Part shown: positions 1-11,794 of the stretch, piece after piece
Layout of the letters: each line of letters begins with the position of its first letter
Position numbering within the stretch: the first letter of the stretch is position 1
From: Enoplolaimus lenunculus
Lineage: Eukaryota > Nematoda > Enoplea > Enoplida > Thoracostomopsidae
DNA length: 64,000 bases
Assembly (NCBI GenBank): GCA_030248215.1
Contig: JASANG010002365.1
Coordinates: 186,001-250,000 of the forward strand
Direction of reading: 5' to 3'
Program-made: the position numbers and the translations under genes
The notes under the pieces: model-generated
What the model was told of the DNA's origin: nothing
The model's input: only the letters and a program-made list of their open reading frames with translations
Database searches by the model: none

Positions 1-238
1 TTTAGCACTTCTCTACTAACTTCACAGGTTTTCTTGTTATGTTCTTTTGGCACATTTTAATTGCGACGTAATTGGCCTGTTTTCAAATTGGCCACGTGTT
101 TGATAAAACCCAAAAGTCGTCAGGCGTACTTGTTTTGCACAAAATGTACCCAGTTGCATACTCTTTGTTTTCATTGTTCGAGTAGGATTCATGAGTGTCA
201 ATTCTTAAAATTGCCACTCGTTAATTCCTACCATCACC
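1..238. other. Window start, no gene
   Basis: No supported coding exon. Bases about 136-165 resemble the internal part of family I elements (AAATGTACCCAGTTGCA), so this may be the worn edge of such a repeat. Confidence 0.5.
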
Positions 239-633
239 GGCTCATGTATAGAACAGGGTCGGATCGTTTTCCGGAGGAGCTTTAATAGAGTCAGTTTAAC
301 CTTTAGACTAATTTTTTTGCTTAGGCTTAGGCTTAGGATTAGGCTTAGGCTTAGGCTTAGGCTTAGGCTTAGGCTTAGGCTTAGGCTTACGCTTAGGCTT
401 ACGCTTAGGCTTAGGCTTAGGCTTACGCTTAGGCTTAGGCTTAGGCTTACGCTTAGGCTTAGGAATAGGCTTAGGCTTAGGCTTAGGCTTAGGCTTAGGC
501 TTAGGCTTACGCTTAGGCTTACGCTTAGGCTTAGGCTTAGGCTTAGGAATAGGCTCATACATACGCTTAGGTTTAGGCTTAAACTTAGGAATATGCTTAT
601 ACTACTGTTCCGGCCCTGTTCTTTACATTGGCC
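239..633. mobile_element. Family A MITE with a long TTAGGC-type core
   Basis: Both ends match the family A terminal inverted repeats: TGTATAGAACAGGG on the left and CCGGCCCTGTTCT on the right, closing with GGCC. The middle (about 320-590) is roughly 40 hexamers of TTAGGC with TTACGC and TTAGGA variants. Long open frames on both strands across the core (Arg/Leu, Lys/Pro or Ser/Leu repeats) are translations of the hexamer, not genes. Other family A copies have only 3-8 hexamers, so this copy has expanded internally. Confidence 0.8.
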
Positions 634-1069
634 ACGGTTTTGGTGTAAAGCAGAGAAAAGTTTATTGTGAACGATGCATACTGACTGTTGTGTTTTCTTG
701 TAACATGAGCCTGGTTGATCGAGTTCAATGCTATGGAAGCTGAAACTATTTCTAGGGTTTAGAAGCCGTTAGCATCACTCAGGCAGACATTGATATTCTA
801 TTCAAATTTAGGCAATGCAGTTTTCAAGTTTAGCAAAATCAAACATACACGCTTCAAAACCTCGTGGAGGGGCACCCCTAGAAAGAAGAACATTTTATCT
901 AAAGCTAAAGTATAAGCGTGAATTTTCGTTAATTTAAATTAGTTGAAACTATTTTAAATGTTATAAATAGCAATCATAAAAACCAAACCAAATGCCAGCT
1001 GACCAGATATTAAAAGTTTCAAAAACATCAACCCGGAAGTAGAATTCAAAACCCTAAATGCTGTAATTC
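634..1069. other. No gene seen
   Basis: AT-rich sequence without an exon, RNA gene or recognised repeat. Confidence 0.5.
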
Positions 1070-1225
1070 GGCCAATGTGAAGAACACGGGCGGAACAGTA
1101 TTATAAGCATATTCCCACGCCTAAGCCTAATCCTAAGCCAAGCAAAAAAATTAGTCTAAAGCTTAAGCTTACTTTGTTGGAATCCCACAGAAAAACGTTC
1201 TGCCCCTGATCTTTACATAGGCCTA
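1070..1225. mobile_element. Family A MITE (AAGAACAGGGGCGGAACAG subtype)
   Basis: Terminal inverted repeats GGCCAATGTGAAGAAC and ATCTTTACATAGGCC flank a short CCTAAG core and the diagnostic motif TTAGTCTAAAGCTTAAGC. The flanks GTAATTCG and CTAATTCC match at 6 of 8 bases, consistent with a decayed 8-bp target duplication. Confidence 0.75.
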
Positions 1226-2190
1226 ATTCCGCAGATTCAGTTACATAACCGCTTGGTTACCGGACAGTATTTGTTCCGGCAAAACTTTCAGTATCGACTC
1301 GTATAAAAAATGTACAAAATGAAATTATCTACAAACATTATTTGACACAGTTTAAGTTTGCCTCAGGCACAGCTGTATATGATTTGTATATGCAAATTTT
1401 ATACACTTTTTAAATAAATATTCTAATTTATTTTTAGCGTAAAATATCATTTTTGCAACCGTTTACTATCAGTTCATAGCAGCGGCAGATCCAGCAATTT
1501 CTGACGAGGGCTGCTCGGGTGGGAAGACAAATGTTATCGAACGCAAAAACTGCAACGTAGGAACGTCATCATTTTATCACAAAAAATTTGTGAGGGAAAA
1601 ATTGTAACGTAACGGACATTACCATTTTCGCCCAAAACACTTTTTTCGATGGGGGCGTACGCTTCCCTCTGAATCCGTTAGTGGTTCATAGTCGTTATCT
1701 AAAGTTGAAACAATTATTAGATACGTTGTCTCTACTAAAAGTAAGTTGTTCTGGGAAAGTTTTTACAATTTCAAGTCTTTTTGGGTTATTTTAACCGTTG
1801 GTCGCCATTCGCACCGAAAATTGGTCCGATTTTGGAAATTTTTGCATATTTGAGTTTCTAATGACCTCCACTGAGCATTGCACACACAAATTTGAATTTT
1901 TGAAAAATTCAATATTTATGGACACAAAGTGTCTTTTAAATATTGCGACCATATGCACGAGGGGAATAACCGAAAACAGCCCACGTTTTAGCGTTTCACA
2001 AACTTTTTTATCAATTATATAAAAACGAGATTTCAAATACTGACTGGCATTGCTAATCAACATTTTACCATCAATAGGAAACCGAAAGGTTGGTCGTTCA
2101 AGTAACAGATTGAAATTCGATACTAATGTACGTTTGGGATAGAAATTTTGACTTATTCAATGCGAAAAAGGCTAAGACCAAATTGAGACA
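1226..2190. other. No gene seen
   Basis: AT-rich intergenic sequence. Open frames near 1791-2063 on both strands have no recognisable domain and no splice support. A degenerate family N-like end (GCGGCAGATCCAGCA) lies near 1481. Confidence 0.5.
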
Positions 2191-2495
2191 ATGTATAGAA
2201 CAGGGTTGTAACAGTTGTATAAGCATATTCCGAAGCCTAAGCATAAGCCTAAGCCTAAGTGTAAGCTTAAGCGTAAGTGTATGCAATTGCCAATGTATAG
2301 AACAGGGCCGTAACAGTATAAGCATATTCCTAAATCTAAGCCTAAGCCTATAACTGTTAGCGTAACAATGAACTTATACCTAAACGCCTAAGCCTAAGCT
2401 TAAACCAAGGCAAAACGTTAGTCTGAAGCTCAACCTTTACTTACTCTATTGCAGTGCTGCAGAAAAACGTTCCGCTCCTGATCTTTACACTGGTT
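2191..2495. mobile_element. Two adjoining family A copies
   Basis: A truncated left end (ATGTATAGAACAGGGTTG) starts near 2192. A second left end (ATGTATAGAACAGGGCCG) starts near 2291 and runs through a CCTAAG core and TTAGTCTGAAGCTC to a right end at GATCTTTACACTGG. Either a tandem partial copy or insertion of one element beside another. Confidence 0.7.
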
Positions 2496-3645
2496 CCAAA
2501 TTGAAATAAAACACCTGACCGAACCAAACGTTAATAATACTGACAGTCAAAATACAGTCGAATAAAATTCAACCAAAAATGCTTTCCTGGCAAAACTAAA
2601 CGAATCTCAAGGAATTTCAGGTCCTTATTTATACAGGATCTAGAAAAATATTATCAAATTTCAAATTCACAAAAATATGTCACAAAATTAATTTTCAATT
2701 TTAATTATACCTAATGTTGTCAAAATTACTATTTGACGTGTGTTTTTGGTAAACAATACCATGTTTATTTGTATTTACCACGCGTCAATCAGGCAAAATT
2801 GAATCTAACACAAGCTAAAACCAACGATAGCTTGGTTCAGGTTAAGCCTAGACAAATCTGGTCAGACATTTCGATAGCCAAATAGACAAACAAAACACAA
2901 AGCCTGTCGATCAGACAGTTCAAGTCCGGATATCTGGGACAAATAATAATTAGAAGTAATTTGACTACGCAGAAACACCGTGACTTGGTTTGTTTCTGTT
3001 TATACTTTGTGAAATTAAATTTGATGAGCGTTTGAAACTGCCGAATTAAACCAAAATTCAAGCGATAGTCGGTCTTTGACGGTTCAAGCCTTTGTTTTTA
3101 GTAAGTGAAATTTTTGAAAGTGACATTGAATTCTAATTCTATATATTTATATTGGATTTCAAAGAATAGAAAGCATATTGTTTTAAAAATTAAACATACA
3201 AAGTAATTCATATAATGTTAAAATATTTAATTAAAACAATCCGCTTTTCTGCTAAGTTTGACTATTCCTTGAAACCCAATAAATTTATATATATATATAT
3301 CACATAAATATATATGTATATTAAATGTATATATATATATATGTCGCGTTGATAGCGAGCTTATAATTGCAAACATTGTTCCAGGTTTTGTAATAAAAAG
3401 AAAAGGCTGTCTTGAACCATTGAAAACTGCGAATAAAAAAAGATAAACTACGAAAAATAATTAAAGAATTTTAATAATATAAGACTAACGAAGCGAGTTA
3501 ACGAACGAACACATCTTACGCACCAACCTAAATACTCCATACAGTGCGAAAGGTCGAAAAACTGCTAGCCGGAGGGAGTGTAAAATGAGAGAGCGAATTA
3601 TAAATAAATTGAACGTTTGAAATAAAAATTTATAATGGGGGTTAA
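2496..3645. other. No gene; TA microsatellite at about 3282-3345
   Basis: AT-rich sequence with an interrupted (TA)n tract. No exon, RNA gene or complete transposon end was recognised. Confidence 0.5.
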
Positions 3646-3809
3646 GGGTTGCGCTATATTTGACGTTCGTCGCCGTGCGTCATTGTCCATCATCCGTATG
3701 GCGCTGTCCGTCAACGTTCGTAGCATACGTTATCGTATGTGAGTTTTTTGCGTACGATACCGCACGGTGACGGAAGGCGCCGGACGTCAACAAAAGTATA
3801 GCGCAGCCC
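3646..3809. mobile_element. Family G MITE, PIF/Harbinger-like
   Basis: The ends are GGGTTGCGCTATA and TATAGCGCAGCCC, inverted repeats flanked on both sides by TAA (3643-3645 and 3810-3812). The inside is GC-rich, with GTCGCCGTGCGTC-type motifs that recur in the 49-bp minisatellite at 11.8-12.3 kb. A TAA target duplication with a GGG-starting terminus fits PIF/Harbinger; no transposase is present. Confidence 0.65.
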
Positions 3810-3849
3810 TAACTGTAAATTAAGCAAAAAATGCTTCTTAGGCCAATAG

Positions 3850-4021
3850 CAATGGCGGATCCATGGGGGGCCACCCCGGCCATGGCCCCCAACAGCATCT
3901 CGACAAAAATTATATAGCAATTTTATGGCAATAGTTCGTGGTTCGTGTGTGGGTCAAAAATAAGTTTATTACCTGTGAAATTTTGCCGCCCCCCCATTTT
4001 GAGATCCTGGATCCGCCACTG
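3850..4021. mobile_element. Family N MITE, hAT-like, with perfect 8-bp duplication
   Basis: Left terminus CAATGGCGGATCCA and right terminus TGGATCCGCCACTG are inverted repeats. The flanks are identical, GCCAATAG at 3842-3849 and at 4022-4029. The 172-bp element is non-coding. The perfect duplication marks a real insertion, relatively recent compared with most elements here. Confidence 0.85.
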
Positions 4022-4219
4022 GCCAATAGGTATTAAATATCCTTTTCAATATGCCATTAAACAAAGTATTTTACACTGTGTAGTCGAGTTTTCAAAATTT
4101 TGTGCAAAAAGTGACCGTAATTATTTTCGTAAAAAAACTACTGAAAAACTTTATATTTTTCGTCTGAAAAAAGTTTTACCTGAGATGAACCTTTATCTTT
4201 GAATATTGAAACCGTGTCA

Positions 4220-4500
4220 TTAACCCCTTCTCACATTGAGTTGCCCACAGGCAACTCAGCGCAGTGTATATACGTTAAATAATATATATCGCACCGTGTT
4301 TAACAATTGCAACACGTATACATAGTACTAAATCACCACAAGACGTGAGAGCCCCCTCAGGCTCGAGCGTCAAGCTCCTATACCTTAGTGGTGATGGTAT
4401 ACGCCTCTCACTCCAGACACTGGAGTTTGAATCCTAGCATAAAAGTAGGTCTCAGGGGAAATAGAAAATATTCTTGCGATAAAGGGTTAATGGTTATCAG
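4220..4500 (+). mobile_element. Family H MITE, piggyBac-like with tRNA-like promoter boxes
   Basis: Bounded by TTAA on both sides (4220-4223, 4497-4500), with CCCCTTCTCACATTG at the left and AAAGGG at the right. It contains a near-perfect hairpin (GAGTTGCC CACA GGCAACTC) and a tRNA-like segment at about 4368-4437, with an A-box-like CCTTAGTGG and a B-box-like GAGTTTGAATCC. Two more copies lie in the opposite orientation at 55.5-56.1 kb. Confidence 0.75.
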
Positions 4501-4563
4501 TTTATGACTGAAAATCGTTTTCAACAAAAAAGCCGCAACCTGGCGTTGATCCTGTGTAGTGTA

Positions 4564-4645
4564 CATGTCGCAGCGGAATCCGTAACTTTAGCCAATTTGG
4601 AATCGGGGTGAATTACGACTTGGGCTACGACATATATCATGTATA
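4564..4645. mobile_element. Family J foldback remnant
   Basis: Left arm ATGTCGCAGCGGAATCCGTAA and right arm GAATTACGACTTGGGCTACG match the two ends of the full family J copy at 16.57-16.98 kb with the interior missing. Confidence 0.5.
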
Positions 4646-4703
4646 ATGCATATGCTAATTGAGGTTTGATATGTTACACACTGAAGTCAAGAATAGAAAC
4701 AGC

Positions 4704-4847
4704 GGTTCATGTATAGAACAGGACAGGAACATTTTCCTGCGGGTCGGTAAAGCCCAAGCTTTAGACTATTTTTTGCTTAGGCTTAGGCTTAGGCTTAGAA
4801 ATATGCTTATACTACTGTTCCGGCACTGTTCTATATATAAATGGTCC
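4704..4847. mobile_element. Family A MITE
   Basis: Left end TCATGTATAGAACAGGACAG, internal CTTTAGACTATTTTTTGC, a short TTAGGC core, and right end CCGGCACTGTTCTATA. The flanks GAAACAGC and GAAATTAC match only partly, so the copy is old. Confidence 0.7.
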
Positions 4848-5121
4848 GAAATTACAAAGACTGTTCGGAACTCCGGTATTAAAAAACGGAAGGCATTTTC
4901 TCTGGAGCTAAAATATAAACTACAAATTTTTGGCCAGAATTAGTAAGTAGAAAGCATCAAGGGCACAACACGCATTTGGTTTCGGAAGGAAATGGCCTTA
5001 TATCAAAAGTTTTTGGACCTGTGTGATTTATAAAAGATATACTCTGCACCCCCTAAAAGCTCTTTATGTCTTGTCTGTCCACAGATTTCTGGAAGGCGTA
5101 TATCCGCTCTATCCCTCCGTT

Positions 5122-5321
5122 GATCCAAAGTTACTTTAAGGGGCGTTCAGGTTTCTGGTGGGTCCATAAAAGAGTAGATTTAGATTCTATTTTACATTTT
5201 TTGCTTAGGTTTAGGCTTTTAGGCTTAGGGTCAGGAATACATTTTTTCAACGCTTAGGCTTAGGCTTAGGCTTAGCAATACGTTTAATCTACTGTTACGA
5301 CCCTTAAAGTAAACGTTGGCC
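5122..5321. mobile_element. Family B MITE
   Basis: Termini GTTACTTTAAGGGGCGT and ACGACCCTTAAAGTAA form inverted repeats. The inside has the family B signature TCTGGTGGGTCCATAAAAGAG followed by a TTAGGC-type core. Families A and B share GGCC ends and the hexamer core but differ in terminal sequence. Confidence 0.7.
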
Positions 5322-5395
5322 TTTCGTTGTATAACGCACCTGGAAAAGATTCTAATATCTGTATCGATTTTTTAAAACCTAATTTAATTGCAACC

Positions 5396-5506
5396 CACCG
5401 AAATAAAAAAACCAAAAAAAAAAAAAATCCAAAAAAACCCTAACCACAAAAACTCACACCCCCCCAATTTTTTCCCGCAAAACAAAAAAAAAAAAAAAAA
5501 AAAAAC
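5396..5506. other. Low-quality or artefactual A- and C-run tract
   Basis: A stretch of almost pure A and C runs, including more than 20 A in a row, without the character of the surrounding sequence. It resembles uncorrected homopolymer noise in an assembly. A similar tract lies at about 47.33-47.43 kb. Confidence 0.5.
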
Positions 5507-5584
5507 TATGCTGTAAGGCTTAGGCTTAAAACAATTTGGCCCTTTCCGCGTTTAAGCTAACGAGCGTGTTTTCATTAATATAAT

Positions 5585-5848
5585 GGCCAATGTTGCTTTA
5601 AGCGGCGTCCAGGATTCTGGTGGGTCCATACAAGAGTGAGTAGGTTTAGATTCTAGATTACATTTTTTGCTTAGGCTTAGGCTTAGGAACTCATTTCTGC
5701 AACGCTTAGGCTTAGGCTTAGGAACTCATTTTTGCAACGCTTAGGCTTATGCTCAGGAACTCATTTTTGCAACGCTTAGGCTTAAACTTCGGCTAAGGCT
5801 TAGGAATACGCCTATTCTACTGTTACGCTCCTTAAACTAACATTGACC
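5585..5848. mobile_element. Family B MITE with duplicated core
   Basis: Starts GGCCAATGTTGCTTTAAG and ends GCTCCTTAAACTAACATTGACC. The module GGAACTCATTTTTGCAACGC is repeated three times between hexamer tracts, so this copy is longer than the 172-bp copy at 32.1 kb by internal tandem duplication. Confidence 0.75.
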
Positions 5849-5940
5849 TATTTAATAGTTTGTTTAGCTTACTAATTTAGCTTGTAATTTTTAGAGCAAT
5901 GATTAAGACTACGTTTTAAATTGGTCTCAATGAAGCTTTA

Positions 5941-6132
5941 GGGTTGCGCGTAACTTTACTGGGCCGGACGCAGCCGTTTGCCGCCCCACGCCGCTACACG
6001 TAGCTAAACAAATACACGGACAAAATCCATTCAATGGCGTGTGACAATTTTTGATAAACAAATTTCATTGTACGGCTGCTTGCAGCGTCGCGTGGCGACG
6101 TTCGGCGGCACTCGGCGAGTACAGCGCAACCC
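5941..6132. mobile_element. Family G MITE
   Basis: Ends GGGTTGCGCGTAA and TACAGCGCAACCC, flanked by TTTA on both sides. The GC-rich interior (CGCCGCTACACG; GTCGCGTGGCGACG) contrasts with the AT-rich surroundings. Confidence 0.6.
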
Positions 6133-6318
6133 TTTAAGCTTAATTTAAAGACTGTAACAAGGAGTGGTGCGAGGAAACTTTTCCACTATGAAGCGCGGAA
6201 CTACAAAAGTCCTGGCTTCACTTCAGCGTAAATTTTACTACCTGCTAAAATTTTGTGTCATTTGCAACTTTGCTAGAGCTTAAGCAAGTAGGTACAATTC
6301 TTAACCTTAGCTAGAATT

Positions 6319-9300
6319 CAAAATCTAAATTTAAGCCTAAAACTAAAGTCTATAGTTTAAAAGTTTTTCAAAATCTAAATTTAAGCCTAAAACTAACGTC
6401 TATAGTTTAAAAGTTTTTCAACATCTAAATTTAAGCCTAAACTTAACGTCTATAGTTTAACAGTTTTTCAAAATCTAAATTTAAGCCTAAACCTAACGTC
6501 TATAGTTTAAAAGTTTTTCAAAATCTAAATTTAAGCCTAAACCTAACGTCTATAGTTTAAAAGTTTTTCAAAATCCAAATTTAAGCCTAAACCTAACGTC
6601 TATAGTTTAAAAGTTTTTCAAAATCCAAATTTAAGCCTAAACCTAACGTCTATAGTTTAAAAGTTTTTCAAAATCCAAATTTAAGCCTAAACCTAACGTC
6701 TATAGTTTAAAAGTTTTTCAAAATCTAAATTTAAGCCTAAACCTAACGTCTATAGTTTAAAAGTTTTTCAAAATCCAAATTTAAGCCTAAACCTAACGTC
6801 TATAGTTTAAAAGTTTTTCAAAATCTAAATTTAAGCCTAAACCTAACGTATATAGTTTAAAAGTTTTTCAAAATCCAAATTTAAGCCTAAACCTAACGTC
6901 TATAGTTTAACAGTTTTTCAAAATCTAAATTTAAGCCTAAAACTAACGTCTATAGTTTAAAAGTTTTTCAAAATCCAAATTTAAGCCTAAACCTAACGTC
7001 TATAGTTTAAAAGTTTTTCAAAATCCAAATTTAAGCCTAAACAATAAGTCTATAGTTTAAAAGTTTTTCAAAATCCAAATTTAAGCCTAAACCTAACGTC
7101 TATAGTTTAAAAGTTTTTCAAAATCTAAATTTAAGCCTAAACCTAACGTCTATAGTTTAAAAGTTTTTCAAAATCCAAATTTAAGCCTAAACCTAACGTA
7201 TATATTTTAAAAGTTTTTCAAAATCCAAATTTAAGCCTAAACCTAACGTCTATAGTTTAAAAGTTTTTCAAAATCTAAATTTAAGCCTAAACCTAACGTC
7301 TATAGTTTAAAAGTTTTTCGAAATCCAAATTTAAGCCTAAACCTAACGTCTATAGTTTAACAGTTTTTCATAATCTAAATTTAAGCCTAAAACTAAAGTC
7401 TATAGTTTAAAAGTTTTTCAAAATCTAAATTTAAGACTTAAAAGTTTTTCAACATCTAAATTTAAGCCTAAACCTAACGTCTATAGTTTAACAGTTTTTC
7501 AAAATCTAAATTTAAGCCTAAACCTAACGTCTATAGTTTAACAGTTTTTCAAAATCTAAATTTAAGCCTAAACCTAACGTCTATAGTTTAACAGTTTTTC
7601 AAAATCTAAATTTAAGCCTAAACCTAACGTCTATAGTTTAACAGTTTTTCAAAATCTAAATTTAAGCCTAAACCTAACGTCTATAGTTTAAAAGTTTTTC
7701 AACATCTAAATTTAAGCCTAAACCTAACGTCTATAGTTTAAAAGTTTTTCAAAATCCAAATTTAAGCCTAAACCTAACGTCTATAGTTTAAAAGTTTTTC
7801 AAAATCTAAATTTAAGCCTAAACCTAACGTCTATAGTTTAAAAGTTTTTCAAAATCCAAATTTAAGCCTAAACCTAACGTCTATAGTTTAAAAGTTTTTC
7901 AAAATCCAAATTTAAGCCTAAACCTAACGTCTATATTAAAAGTTTTTCAAAATCTAAATTTAAGCCTAAACCTAACGTCTATAGTTTAAAAGTTTTTCAA
8001 CATCTAAATTTAAGCCTAAACCTAACGTCTATAGTTTAAAAGTTTTTCAAAATCCAAATTGAAGCCTAAACCTAACGTCTATAGTTTAAAAGTTTTTCAA
8101 AATCCAAATTTAAGCCTAAACCTAACGTCTATAGTTTAAAAGTTTTTCAAAATCTAAATTTAAGCCTAAACCTAACGTCTATAGTTTAAAAGTTTTTCAA
8201 AATCCAAATTTAAGCCTAAACCTAACGTCTATAGTTTAACAGTTTATCAAAATCTAAATAAAACCCTAAAACAAAAGACTCTAGTTAAAAACTTTATCAA
8301 AATATAAAATTAAGACTAAAACTAAAGTCTATAGTATAATATTTATTCAACATCTTATTTTAAGCCTAAACCTAACGTCTATAGTTTAACAGTTTTTCAA
8401 AATCTAAATTTAAGCCTAAACCTAACGTCTATAGTTTAAGTTTTTCAAAATCTAAATTTAAGCCTAAAACTAAAGTCTATAGTTTAAAAGTTTTTCAACA
8501 TCTAAATTTAAGCCTAAACCTAACGTCTATAGTTTAACAGTTTTTCAAAATCTAAATTTAAGCCTAAACCTAACGTCTATAGTTTAAGTTTTTCAAAATC
8601 TAAATTTAAGCCTAAAACTAAAGTCTATAGTTTAAAAGTTTTTCAAAATCTAAATTTAATCCTAAAACTAAAGTCTATAGTTTAAAAGTTTTTCAAAATC
8701 TAAATTTAAGCCTAAAACTAAAGTCTATAGTTTAAAAGTTTTTCAAAATCTAAATTTAAGCCTAAACCTAACGTCTATAGTTTAAAAGTTTTTCAAAATC
8801 CAAATTTAAGCCTAAACCTAACGTCTATAGTTTAAAAGTTTTTCAAAATCTAAATTTAAGCCTAAACCTAACGTCTATAGTTTAAAAGTTTTTCAAAATC
8901 CAAATTTAAGCCTAAACCTAACGTCTATAGTTTAAAAGTTTTTCAAAATCCAAATTTAAGCCTAAACCTAACGTCTATAGTTTAAAAGTTTTTCAAAATC
9001 CAAATTTAAGCCTAAACCTAACGTCTATAGTTTAAAAGTTTTTCAAAATCCAAATTTAAGCCTAAACCTAACGTCTATAGTTTAAAAGTTTTTCAAAATC
9101 CAAATTTAAGCCTAAACCTAACGTCTATAGTTTAAAAGTTTTTCAAAATCCAACTTTAAGCCTAAACCTAACGTCTATGGTTTAAAAGTTTTTCAAAATC
9201 CAAATTTAAGCCTAAACCTAACGTCTATAGTTTAAAAGTTTTTCAAAATCCAAATTTAAGCCTAAACCTAACGTCTATAGTTTAAAAGTTTTTCAAAATC

Positions 9301-10348
9301 CAAATTTAAGCCTAAACCTAACGTCTATAGTTTAAAAGTTTTTCAAAAATCCAAATTTAAGCCTAAACCTAACGTCTATAGTTTAAAAGTTTTTCAAAAT
9401 CCAAATTTAAGCCTAAAATTAACGTCTATAGTTTAAAAGTTTTTCAAAATCCAAATTTTAAGCCTAAACCTAACGTCTATTAACTTTAAAAGTTTTCAAA
9501 ATCCAAATTTAAGCCTAAACCTAACGTCTATAGTTTAAAAGTTTTTTTAAAATCCAAACTTAAGCCTAAACCTAACGTCTATAGTTTAAAAGTTTTTCAA
9601 AATCCAAATTTAAGCCTAAACCTAACGTCTATAGTTTAAAAGTTTTTCAAAATCCAAATTTAAGCCTAAACCTAACGTCTATAGTTTAAAAGTTTTTCAA
9701 AATCCAAATTTAAGCCTAAACCTAACGTCTATAGTTTAAAAGTTTTTCAAAATCCAAATGTAAGCCTAAACCTAACGTATATAAGTTTAAAAGTTTTTCA
9801 AAATCAAAATTTAAGCCTAAACCTAACGTCTATAGTTTAAAAGTTTTTCAAAATCCAAATTTAAGACTAAACCTAACGTCTATAGTTTAAAAGTTTTTCA
9901 GAATCCCAAATTTAAGCCTAAACCTAACGTCTATAGTTTTAAAAGTTTTTCAAAATCCAAATTTTAAGCCTAAACCTAACGTCTATAGTTTAAAATTTTT
10001 TAAAAATCCTACTTTAAGCCTAAACCTATCGTCTATAGTTTAAAAGTTTTTCAAAATCCAAATTTAAGCCTAAACCTAACGTCTATAGTTTAAAAGTTTT
10101 TCAAAATCCAAATTTAAGCCTAAACCTAACGTCTATAGTTTAAAAGTTTTTCAAAATCCAAATTTAAGCCTAAACCTAACGTCTATAGTTTAAAAGTTTT
10201 TCAAAATCCAAATTTAAGCCTAAACCTAACGTCTATAGTTTAAAAGTTTTTCAAAATCCAAATTTAAGCCTAAACCTAACGTCTATAGTTTAAAAGTTTT
10301 TCAAAATCCAAATTTAAGCCTAAACCTAACGTCTATAGTTTAAAAGTT
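6319..10348. repeat. Satellite of about 80 copies of a 50-bp unit
   Basis: The repeating unit can be read as ACCTAACGTCTATAGTTTAA, AAGTTTTTCAAAATCCAAAT, TTAAGCCTAA (50 bp). Most units differ at only a few positions: C or T in AAATCCAAAT, A or C in AAGTTTTTC, ACCTAACG or AACTAAAG. Variants are clustered, and a shared 2-bp deletion (TTTAAGTTTTTC) recurs at 8435 and 8583, three units apart, showing local block amplification. A degraded patch lies at 8250-8360. The unit contains CCTAA motifs similar to the hexamer cores of families A and B. No coding potential. Confidence 0.95.
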
Positions 10349-10397
10349 TAACCTTGAACTGTTGATCTCAGTTTAGTCACCAGTTAATAACTACATA

Positions 10398-10576
10398 CAC
10401 TGCAAAAAATGGCGAGTCAAATTGTCTGTCTCCGAAATAGGCTTTCCAGTACTACACAAACTGAGTCAAACTCGACCCACTAAGCGACTCGGGTGAGTGG
10501 AAATTTGACTCAATTTGTACAGTCCGGAAAAGCCTATTTCGGAGCGAGTCAATTTGACTCGCCATTTTTTGCAGTG
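10398..10576. mobile_element. Family C MITE, Tc1/mariner-like
   Basis: Nearly palindromic element starting CACTGCAAAAAATGGCGAG and ending CATTTTTTGCAGTG, flanked by TA on both sides. Inner arms carry GAGTCAAATTGNCT and AATAGGCTTTCC and their complements. Confidence 0.85.
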
Positions 10577-11794
10577 TACATATATATAATGTGAAATATA
10601 CGAAGCATTGCCCAACTACCGTATCCTATTGTTAAGGGCTGTATGCTCCAGTCAGATTTATTTACCAGAACAATGTTTATTTGTCAAATTGGTGATGGTT
10701 TAGTCGTTGCCATGGGTGCTACTGTACCTTTGTATATTCTCTTGTCCATAAATTGGACTATCGTTGATGTCAGCCATTGCGAAGTGGAATGAGCGTTATT
10801 AAGCTTAGCTTAGTAGTTTTTGACTACAACTGGGGCTATAAAATATTTTGTTTTTGTCTTTCGGTAGTGTCGGTGAGAGATTGAAGGTTTACGCCAATTG
10901 GTCTTGGCTACATCCGGTGGTGCTGGAAACTGCTGACTGTAGAATTACGTGCATTAAGAATCACTTAACGCTTATTTTGATTGAAACATACCATTTTATG
11001 TCGATGCAGTAATAAAAAATCTGAATACTTAATCGAAACGTGGTTGGTTTGTATTAAACGATTCGCTTTAAGATAGAATTGTGTTTGGGAAAAATTCACG
11101 ACCACAATTGCCGGGTCTTTGGGCACAAATTCTACCGCAACCGGAACCAGAGGTTTAATTAAGAGCCGATGCCTTTCATAAAATGAGTGTATCATTAAAA
11201 TATACCTTGTCATTGACTTTTGTAGCACTTTAAAATATCTACGTTTGTTTAGTATGATTTAAACTCAAGTTCAAACTCTCATTGAAGTCAAGAAATAACC
11301 GACGTTAGCAATGCCTCACGTTGTAACGAAACAGCCGTTGTCAGTCATTTCGTCATGCGGTAAGATTTGCGGCTCCGCGCGGCGCCATTTTAAATATTTC
11401 GGCGTGGCCTTTGATGTGTCAATATGGCGGCTTATGTCAAAAGGTCTTTGCCACTTAAATTCTTAGCCTTCACCTAAACCTAATCCTAAATAAAAACAGA
11501 CGTGTAAGCCTAAGTAAAAGCTTATACACTTTCATACTCTACACACAAAAGAGTACTTATTTGTGAATTTATTCAGGAAAGTATTTTCTGTGGCATATCT
11601 GACAAGTTTTTCTGATATTTAAGACAATTTCTCAAAAAATAACTGGAAAACGTTTATTTTCAAACTTTATTTCAAAACTTTGCTGAAATCTTTTCTGTTA
11701 TAACAGAAATACTTTTCATGTGCGCGTTGCTAATTATATTTTACTTAAATGTAAGTAATTTTTTCTTAAATATCAGAAATATTATTTTGAGTGT
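10577..11794. other. Upstream region of scramblase A, no gene
   Basis: No exon or repeat with clear ends. It may hold the promoter of the downstream scramblase gene. The open frame on the minus strand at 10965-11228 shows no domain. Confidence 0.4.

Noticed and set aside
317-560. A telomere
   Set aside because: The hexamer run is internal, lies between MITE termini, contains many variants, and unique sequence continues on both sides.
308-670. Long Arg/Leu, Lys/Pro and Ser/Leu open frames on both strands
   Set aside because: They translate the TTAGGC-type hexamer, whose six-base period leaves several frames free of stops; no real protein features.
6319-10348. A CRISPR array
   Set aside because: Units are contiguous 50-bp repeats with no unique spacers, in a eukaryotic window.
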